Positions 56,469 through 64,000 of a DNA stretch of 64,000 bases are shown piece after piece; within the stretch, counting starts at the first letter, position 1; each line of letters starts with the position of its first letter. The notes under the pieces are model-generated. The model was not told the origin of the DNA, made no database searches, and worked only from the letters and a program-made list of their open reading frames with translations. This DNA comes from Ideonella sp. (lineage in GTDB: Bacteria > Pseudomonadota > Gammaproteobacteria > Burkholderiales > Burkholderiaceae_C), in NCBI RefSeq assembly GCF_016702655.1, contig NZ_JADJDO010000005.1, positions 124,001 through 188,000 of the forward strand, read 5' to 3'. The position numbers and the translations under genes are program-made.

Positions 56469-57425
56469 ATGAAACTGCTGTTCGTCGCCGACCCGCTCGA
56501 AGACTTCAAGATCGTCAAGGACACGACCTTCGCGATGATGCGCGAGGCTGCGGCGCGCGGCCACGCGCTATTCGTGTGCGAGCCACAGGACCTGACCTGG
56601 CAGCGCGGCGGGCGCGTGACGGCGCATGTGCGCGCGATCACGCTCACCGGCGACGCGCGCGACTGGTTCGACGCAGCGCCGCCGCAGGCGGCAGCCCTCG
56701 CCGACCTGGGCGCGGTCGTGATGCGCAAGGACCCGCCCTTCGACAGCGAATACTTCTACGCCACTCACCTGCTCGAGCAGGCCGAACGCGAAGGCGCGCG
56801 CGTCTTCAACAAGCCGCGCGCGCTGCGCGACCATCCGGAGAAGCTCGCCATCCTCGAGTTCCCGCAGTTCATCGGCCCGACGCTGGTGACGCGCGACGAA
56901 GGCGACGTCAAGCGCTTTCACGCCGAGCACCGCGACATCATCTTGAAGCCCCTCGACGGCATGGGCGGGATGGGGATCTTTCGCGTCGGGCCCGACGGGC
57001 TGAACCTCGGCAGTATCACCGAGACGCTCAACCGCGGCGGCGCGCAGACCGTGATGGTGCAGAAGTACCTGCCCGAGATCGTGCAGGGCGACAAGCGCAT
57101 CCTCGTCATCGCCGGCGTGCCGGTGCCTTACTGCCTGGCGCGCATCCCCCAGGGCAGCGAGATCCGCGGCAACCTTGCCGCCGGCGGCAAGGGCGTGGCG
57201 CAGCCGCTCTCGGCACGCGACCGCGAGATCGCCGAAGCCCTCGGACCGGTGCTCGCCGCGCGCGGGTTGCTGCTCGTCGGGCTGGACGTGATCGGCGACA
57301 GCCTCACCGAGATCAACGTCACGAGCCCGACCTGCTTCCAGGAGATCCAGCAGCAGACTGGCTTCGACGTAGCGGCGCGGTTCGTCGATGCACTCGAGGC
57401 GGCGCTGGTCAGAACCAGCCGTTGA
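56469..57425 (+). CDS. gshB: Glutathione synthetase
   Basis: 318 residues. N-terminal KLLFVADPLEDFKIVKDTTF, ATP-grasp motifs DIILKPLDGMGGMGIFRV, PEIVQGDKRILVIAGVPV and the metal site TEINVTSPTCFQEI. It adds Gly to gamma-glutamylcysteine made by GshA (8265). Its last 17 bases overlap the 3' end of the convergent PgaA-like gene. Confidence 0.96.
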   Translation: MKLLFVADPLEDFKIVKDTTFAMMREAAARGHALFVCEPQDLTWQRGGRVTAHVRAITLTGDARDWFDAAPPQAAALADLGAVVMRKDPPFDSEYFYATHLLEQAEREGARVFNKPRALRDHPEKLAILEFPQFIGPTLVTRDEGDVKRFHAEHRDIILKPLDGMGGMGIFRVGPDGLNLGSITETLNRGGAQTVMVQKYLPEIVQGDKRILVIAGVPVPYCLARIPQGSEIRGNLAAGGKGVAQPLSARDREIAEALGPVLAARGLLLVGLDVIGDSLTEINVTSPTCFQEIQQQTGFDVAARFVDALEAALVRTSR

Positions 57426-59157
57426 TCGTGAAGCCGATGTAGCGCCGCCAGTAGCCGGCGCCGCCGTTGCCGACCGCGAAGCTCGATCCCGAGCCGCCGG
57501 CGTAGAGGCGCCAGCGCAGGCTGGGGCCGATGTCGCGCGCGATCCCCACTTCGAGCAAGTTGGGGTGGCCGTCGGTGGTATTGCCGTCGCCGTCGGTCTC
57601 GCGCGATATGCCGAGCGCAACGCGGCCGTACCACTCCCAGGGCTGCGGTTCGGAATAGATGCCGGCGAAGACGCGGCCCTCGGCGTAGCGCAACGGGTTC
57701 CAGTAGCCTGCCGGCGGCAGCGTATTGGGCGGCAGAGGCGTCGCGAAGCTCGCCGGCAGCGAGTCGTTGAAGGCCGCGCCGTCGACGCCGATCACGACGC
57801 GCGGCTGACCTAGCTTGACGGCATAGTCCACCCGCCCGCTGATGCGCCGCCGGTCGTTGCCATCGCTGAAGGCGAGGCCCGAGATCGCCGCGGCCAGCGT
57901 CCAGCGCGGCGGCAGCCGGACCTCGGCGCCGAGCGCGACGGTGTCGGCCGTGATGCGATGGTCGATCGCCTCGGGCGTCTCGACGACCTCGCGCCCGAGG
58001 TCCAGCGTCAATCGCCACAGATCGGCCGGTAGCCAGCGCAAGCTCGCGCTGCCGGTCACCGGGCGCCAGCCGGCGTAGTCGTTGACACCCAGGCTGAGAA
58101 GGGGCACGACGAGGCCCGGCGGCGCCTCGCCCGGCGTGCCGATCAGACCACGCAGCGTGCCGAAGACCCGGCTGCCGCTGACCTGTGCCTGCGGGTCGTC
58201 GAGGTTCACGTAGCGATAGCCCGCCTCGATCACCCAGCCGGGCGCGATCGGCGTGCCGGCGGCAGCGGTGATGCTGCCGAGGTCGAGTTCGTCGGCATCG
58301 GCCGAGTACTCGGTGGTCGCATAGGCGTAGGTTCGCAGTTCGCGTCCGGCGCGCCAATCGCGCAGCCACACCGCGTCGGGGTCGCTGCGGCCCTGCAGCA
58401 GTGCATGCGCCGCGGCGTCGTAGCCGGCCCAGCGCAGTGCGCGCGCGTGGTCGAGGCCGATGTCGCCGTCGCCGCCCTGCCCGCCGAGGCCGCGATAGAG
58501 GACGATGGCCTCGTTGTGGCGCCCGGCGGCGTTGAGCGTGCGCGCCAAGCCGGCCCGGGCGCGCTGGTCGCCCGGGTCTTCGGCTAGCAGCGCACGCCAC
58601 GCAGCTTCGGATTGTGCGAACTCGTCCTGCCACAGCCAGACGGTTGCTATCCGGCGCCGCAAGTTCTTGTCCTGCGGGGTCAGTGCAAGCGCGCGCTGGT
58701 AGGCATCGAGCGTGCAGGCCAGGTCGCCGGTCGCTGCGCAGGCCTCACCGGTGCCGCGCCAGAGGTCGGACAGGGCCTGCGGCTCGCCAGTGACGCTGCG
58801 CGCCTCGGCGAACAGCGGCAGCGAGGCCGGGGCGTCGCCCGCCCACAGCGTCTGCCACGCGAGCGCCGCGACCACATCGCGCCTGCGTGCCGGTGCCGCG
58901 ACGAGCACGCGCTCGTAGGTGGCGATCGCCTCACGGTGCCGGTCGGCGAAGGCATAGACGCGCGCGGTCTCGATCAGCAGGTCGGCGTTGCCGGGCTGCT
59001 CGCGCAGCAGCGCCTCGTACAGCGGCAGCGCGCGCGCGAACTCGCGCGCCTCGACGGCAGAGCGCGCGTCCTGCAGCGCGTTGTCGGCGCGCGCAATCCC
59101 GGCCCAGAGCAGGGCCGCGACAGCGGCCACGAGCCCCAACCTGGCCCGGCGGTTCAT
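57409..59157 (-). CDS. Outer membrane polysaccharide export porin, TPR plus barrel (PgaA-like)
   Basis: 582 residues. Signal peptide to ARA24, then TPR-like helices to about 280 (LPLYEALLREQPGNADLLIE, ALDAYQRALALTPQDKNLRR region), then a 16-strand-type barrel ending in GFTINGWF with a terminal Phe. PgaA is about 800 residues, so this is a short version. It would guide a polysaccharide through the outer membrane. The start overlaps the pgaC-like stop (ATGA). Confidence 0.82.
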   Translation of the reverse strand: MNRRARLGLVAAVAALLWAGIARADNALQDARSAVEAREFARALPLYEALLREQPGNADLLIETARVYAFADRHREAIATYERVLVAAPARRRDVVAALAWQTLWAGDAPASLPLFAEARSVTGEPQALSDLWRGTGEACAATGDLACTLDAYQRALALTPQDKNLRRRIATVWLWQDEFAQSEAAWRALLAEDPGDQRARAGLARTLNAAGRHNEAIVLYRGLGGQGGDGDIGLDHARALRWAGYDAAAHALLQGRSDPDAVWLRDWRAGRELRTYAYATTEYSADADELDLGSITAAAGTPIAPGWVIEAGYRYVNLDDPQAQVSGSRVFGTLRGLIGTPGEAPPGLVVPLLSLGVNDYAGWRPVTGSASLRWLPADLWRLTLDLGREVVETPEAIDHRITADTVALGAEVRLPPRWTLAAAISGLAFSDGNDRRRISGRVDYAVKLGQPRVVIGVDGAAFNDSLPASFATPLPPNTLPPAGYWNPLRYAEGRVFAGIYSEPQPWEWYGRVALGISRETDGDGNTTDGHPNLLEVGIARDIGPSLRWRLYAGGSGSSFAVGNGGAGYWRRYIGFTINGWF

Positions 59158-60443
59158 GCGGCCGGCCCCGTGCGGCGCGTGTTCCAGCGCACCGACGCCT
59201 TTGCGGGGCGCTTGAAGAGCCAGTTCAACGACAGCACCGTCGTCACCGACAGGAACATCCAGTAGACGAGCGGATACCACACCGCGTAGGCGTAGTAGCG
59301 CAGGATGCCGCGGTCGTACTGGCGGTCGACGAGGGTGCCGACGAGCAGTTGCAGCAGGCACAGCGTGCCGATCGTCATGCCCCACAGGTTGGGGATGGGC
59401 GACGCCCCGACCGGCGGCACGCCGATGGCCCAGGAGGCGATCCAGATCGCCGTCAGCACGACGAAGCAGGCCGCCCACAGGATCGACAGCGCCGACTCGA
59501 TGAACACCGGCCACATGCGCCGGTACTTCCAGTGCGTCATCACGTCGGCGTGCTTGTGGAACACCTGCATCAACCCGCGCGCCCAGCGCAGGCGCTGCCT
59601 GTACAGACCCGTGAGCGAAGTCGGCACGGTCATCCAGACGATCGCCCGCGCCTCGTAGCGCACGTCGTAGAAGCGCTTCTGCAGCTTCCACGTGAGTTCG
59701 ATGTCCTCGGTCGGCATGTTGGGCGAGAAGCCGCCGACGTCGAATACCGCACTCTTGCGAAAGGCAGCGACCACGCCCGAGACCGTGACCACCCGGCCCC
59801 AGATGCGCTGCGAACGCCGCAGCAGGCTGACGATGGAGCTGAACTCGATCGCCTGCAGGCGCGCGAGGAAGGTGTCGAAATTGCGCACGCGCGGGTTGCC
59901 GGTCACGGCGCCGACGCGCGCACTGCGGAAGTGCGGGACGATGCGGCGCAGGATTTGCGGGTCGGGCGCTGCGTCGGCGTCGAGCGTGAGCACGATCTCG
60001 CCGCGCACCAGCGGCAGCGCGTCGTTGAGCGCCATCGCCTTGCCCTCGTTGATGCGCTTGCGCACCAGGCGCACGCGGCCGGTGGCCAGGAAGGGCTTGA
60101 CGCGGCGCGCCGTGTCGTCGGTCGAGCCATCGTCGACGACGACGATCTCGAAGCGCGGGTAGTCGATGCGGCACGCCGCGAGCAGCGTATCGACGATCAC
60201 CTCGGCCTCGTTGTGGGCCGGGATCAGCACCGTCACCGGCGGCAGCGCGACCTTGTCGTCGTCGTCGTGCGACGAGTCCGCAGCGTCACCCCCGCCGCGC
60301 TCCCAGCGCCGCAGGAAGAACATCGAGGTCGTGATCCACATGATGCTGGTCACGATCGGATAGGCGGCAAAGAAGACCAGCGCCCACGCATAGAGCCAGG
60401 TGTACTGAAGGTCGACGATGAAACCGGCGAGCAGGGTCGTCAT
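59154..60443 (-). CDS. Processive beta-glycosyltransferase, PgaC-like (GT2)
   Basis: 429 residues. Two N-terminal spans, GT2 domain with VLIPAHNEAEVI, VVVDDGSTDD, TLDADAAPD (DxD), PTEDIELTWKL (catalytic Asp) and QRLRWARG (QxxRW), then three to four C-terminal spans. This is the arrangement of poly-N-acetylglucosamine synthase PgaC/IcaA. The polymer is presumed beta-1,6-GlcNAc but is not proven. The upstream gap to pgaD is exactly one type A repeat. Confidence 0.88.
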   Translation of the reverse strand: MTTLLAGFIVDLQYTWLYAWALVFFAAYPIVTSIMWITTSMFFLRRWERGGGDAADSSHDDDDKVALPPVTVLIPAHNEAEVIVDTLLAACRIDYPRFEIVVVDDGSTDDTARRVKPFLATGRVRLVRKRINEGKAMALNDALPLVRGEIVLTLDADAAPDPQILRRIVPHFRSARVGAVTGNPRVRNFDTFLARLQAIEFSSIVSLLRRSQRIWGRVVTVSGVVAAFRKSAVFDVGGFSPNMPTEDIELTWKLQKRFYDVRYEARAIVWMTVPTSLTGLYRQRLRWARGLMQVFHKHADVMTHWKYRRMWPVFIESALSILWAACFVVLTAIWIASWAIGVPPVGASPIPNLWGMTIGTLCLLQLLVGTLVDRQYDRGILRYYAYAVWYPLVYWMFLSVTTVLSLNWLFKRPAKASVRWNTRRTGPAA

Positions 60444-60507
60444 CGGGCAACCTCCGTGCTTCGCACTGCCCTGCGAGCCTGCGTCGAGGCGGCTGGGCTC
60501 GGCCTCA
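60443..60507 (-). repeat. Operon-junction repeat, type A, between pgaD- and pgaC-like genes
   Basis: On the minus strand TGAGGCCGAGCCC (stop of the pgaD-like gene) to GTGCGAAGCACGGAGGTTG and CCCGATG (pgaC start). The same 65-base length as the copy at 2166-2230, again with the Shine-Dalgarno GGAGGT inside. Confidence 0.8.
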
Positions 60508-60975
60508 TTGCACGGTATCCATCCACGGGTCGGTCCGCGGGGACCGCTCCGCCCGGTGCGGCGCCTTCGGCGGGGGCGACCGGCTCACGCCAAGAAAGCG
60601 CTTGCAGCCGTCCTCGTCGATGATGATGGTCACGAGCGGGCTGACGGCCATTGCGGCCCAGTCCGCCTTGACTTCGCGGCCGCGCCAGTCGCGCCGGTAG
60701 CGCTGGCGCACCGGGGTGACGGCGCGACGTTCGCCCTTGCGGCGGTGGATGGCGCGGTTGTGCATCACCCAGGCGGCGGTGAGCAGCGGCGCGACGATGA
60801 ACGAGCCCACGATCAGCCAGACCAGGCGATCCGATTCCCACGGCTGACGCGCGACGAGCAGCCACATCCAGGCGAAGCCGATCCAGCCCGCCGCCACCAC
60901 CAGCAGGTGGACCAGCGTGCGCAGCGGATGTGGCGTTGCCTCGCGTCGCGGCGCCGCCCGTGCGCGATCATCCAC
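60505..60975 (-). CDS. PgaD-like membrane subunit of the polysaccharide synthase
   Basis: 156 residues from GTG 60975. Two transmembrane helices (LVHLLVVAAGWIGFAWMWLL; VWLIVGSFIVAPLLTAAWVM) and a cytoplasmic tail with RRDWRGREVKADW, the layout of PgaD, which with PgaC forms the c-di-GMP-responsive synthase. Overlaps the upstream PEP-CTERM gene by 8 bases, so coupled to it. Identification rests on topology and context. Confidence 0.72.
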   Translation of the reverse strand: MDDRARAAPRREATPHPLRTLVHLLVVAAGWIGFAWMWLLVARQPWESDRLVWLIVGSFIVAPLLTAAWVMHNRAIHRRKGERRAVTPVRQRYRRDWRGREVKADWAAMAVSPLVTIIIDEDGCKRFLGVSRSPPPKAPHRAERSPRTDPWMDTVQ

Positions 60976-61822
60976 GCGCGCAGGAGGCGCGCCGCCGGAC
61001 CAGCCCGCCCAGCGCGAGGAGGCCGGCCACCATCATCGCGACCGTGGCCGGCTCGGGGACCGGCCTGATGTCGGGCTCGGCAACCAGGTACGGCGTCGGC
61101 ACGATCTCCCAGGCGCCGCCATTGACCGACCAGGACAGGTCTACGACGCCCGCCTCGAGGCGGTCGTAGGCGCCGAGCTCGAAGCTGTACAACCCCGGGG
61201 TCAACGCCAGGTTGTCGGCAAAGCCGAGCCGATCGCGCGGGTTGAGGTAATCGTTGAAGAGGTCGAGGCTCGCGTCGGCACCGCCAAGCGAGAAGTAGAA
61301 GCCGTCGTCGTGCAACACGCCGAAGTTGTAGATGCCCGCCTCGGCGATGCGGATGTAGCCCGAGAAGCTAGACGTCCAGTTGTCCTGCGTCGGGTCCGAG
61401 GCTCCGGGCACGAACAGTGGCGCCAAAGGGATCTCGCCCCAGGTTGCCGCGTACTCGAGGTTATAGCGTTCGTCACTGAACGCGATCTGGCCCACGCGGA
61501 CGGTCAGGGCGCCCTCGATCATGCCCGGCGCCGGTTCGTGGTTGGCAGTCTTCCAGTCGGCCAGCCCCCACAGGCCCGAGCCCCAGGGGAGGCTGCCGAC
61601 GGGCACGCCGGAGCCGAACTGCCCGGTCTCCTCGTTCCAGAGCACGCTGCTGTCGTGCCAGCCGTCGAAGATCTTCAGGAAAGTACCGTCGACACCCTTG
61701 CCCTCGGCGTACTGGCCGGCCAGGGTTGGCGCGAGCGAAATCGTTGCGGCCTGCGCCAGGCCCGCAAACAGGGCCAGGAGGACCGCGGTGCCTGCACCTT
61801 TCAATGTATTGCCACCGGACAT
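60968..61822 (-). CDS. PEP-CTERM sorting-signal protein with PA14-like domain
   Basis: 284 residues from ATG 61822. Signal peptide ends LFAGLAQAA. The C-terminal signal is PVPEPATVAMMVAGLLALGG followed by LVRRRA: PEP motif, membrane helix and basic tail, cleaved by exosortase. The middle (YIRIAEAGIYNFGVLHDDGF, FNDYLNPRDRLGFAD) resembles a PA14/GLEYA fold, which binds sugars. It opens the polysaccharide operon. No exosortase gene is in view. Confidence 0.85.
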   Translation of the reverse strand: MSGGNTLKGAGTAVLLALFAGLAQAATISLAPTLAGQYAEGKGVDGTFLKIFDGWHDSSVLWNEETGQFGSGVPVGSLPWGSGLWGLADWKTANHEPAPGMIEGALTVRVGQIAFSDERYNLEYAATWGEIPLAPLFVPGASDPTQDNWTSSFSGYIRIAEAGIYNFGVLHDDGFYFSLGGADASLDLFNDYLNPRDRLGFADNLALTPGLYSFELGAYDRLEAGVVDLSWSVNGGAWEIVPTPYLVAEPDIRPVPEPATVAMMVAGLLALGGLVRRRASCARG

Positions 61823-61852
61823 GCTCGCTCCCAATCGTCGTTTGTCGTCGTC

Positions 61853-61882
61853 CTTGCCGGCATGATGCGGCCTGCCGGCAAG
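61853..61882. promoter_or_regulatory. Inverted repeat upstream of the PEP-CTERM gene
   Basis: CTTGCCGGCA and TGCCGGCAAG, a perfect 10-bp inverted repeat with a 10-base spacer, 30-60 bases before the PEP-CTERM start. It could be an operator or a leader hairpin controlling the exopolysaccharide operon. No sigma-54 match is seen in this 239-base gap. Confidence 0.5.
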
Positions 61883-62061
61883 TCTTGCAGAGGTCGGGCG
61901 CGCGTACGCCGCCCAACGCGCCAATTCGTCACGCGCCGCGACTGCCTACCCGCGCGAATCGGGGGGGTGCCCTGTAGCCAATCTGCCGCGATCGTCGCCC
62001 TGCGCCGCGCTATCGATAATGCAATGCTTGCCCGCCTCCACGCCGACGGCATCAACTTCCC

Positions 62062-64000
<1,939 letters not shown>

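Noticed and set aside
61823..62061. Sigma-54 promoter for the PEP-CTERM/polysaccharide operon
   Set aside because: No TGG-N10-GC match with acceptable flanks on the minus strand; only an inverted repeat is present.

Overview
The window is GC-rich chromosomal DNA from a betaproteobacterium, almost certainly of the order Burkholderiales (Rubrivivax/Leptothrix/Methylibium-like). This rests on the gene content: MetX-MetW, proteobacterial-type GshA and GshB, a TorF-type porin with GlnK and Amt, malate synthase G beside a type II HAD dehalogenase and a LysR gene, argS-SPOR-dsbA-lptA-lptB-rpoN, and a PEP-CTERM protein. I saw no rRNA or tRNA gene, CRISPR array, prophage or transposase. Most of the window is core metabolism and envelope biogenesis.

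Layout. 1-4021 (minus): an acyl-CoA synthetase followed by E1 alpha, E1 beta and the start of E2 of a 2-oxo-acid dehydrogenase complex. 4143-9563 (minus): methionine synthesis (metX, metW), a glutathione S-transferase, cytosine deaminase and glutamate-cysteine ligase. 9719-12383 (minus): a nitrogen-scavenging operon (porin, PII, ammonium channel) with a sigma-54 promoter match; rpoN itself is at 51345. 12602-20813: comM, a DUF1501/DUF1800 export pair, a secreted pectinacetylesterase-type hydrolase with a small unknown partner, and a UbiA-type prenyltransferase. 20810-26224: a Kef-type antiporter diverging from kdsD-kdsC-lptC. 26361-30656: an RNA-binding protein, a membrane protein, a BtuF-like protein, MarC and a Rieske oxygenase. 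30693-38543: a GCS2 ligase, M14 peptidase, class II amidotransferase, flavoprotein, an unknown protein and a HAF-type propeller. 38840-46020: a DksA-like protein, a small eRF1-like protein, glcB, HAD, LysR, DUF2214, a PsiF-like gene and a Ser/Thr kinase with a cyclic-nucleotide-binding domain. 46305-57425: argS, SPOR, dsbA, lptA, lptB, rpoN, an RlmL-type methyltransferase, kup and gshB. 57409-61822 (minus): a PEP-CTERM gene translationally coupled to pgaD-, pgaC- and pgaA-like exopolysaccharide genes. 62062-end: an ABC-F ATPase cut by the window edge.

Two features stand out. First, many gene junctions carry GC-rich repeat units that typically begin at the upstream stop codon (TGAGCC) and end on the downstream ATG. 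They can be chained (four between lptA and lptB), some carry their own Shine-Dalgarno, one supplies the argS start codon in tandem copies, and one lies in frame inside the ABC-F gene. Second, between about 17.9 and 30.7 kb, and again at 44.1-44.6 kb, an unusual number of genes are broken by single-base indels while their protein sequence is conserved across the frames. With a 32-base G run at 6100 this points to sequence error in places, although real decay cannot be excluded from the sequence alone.
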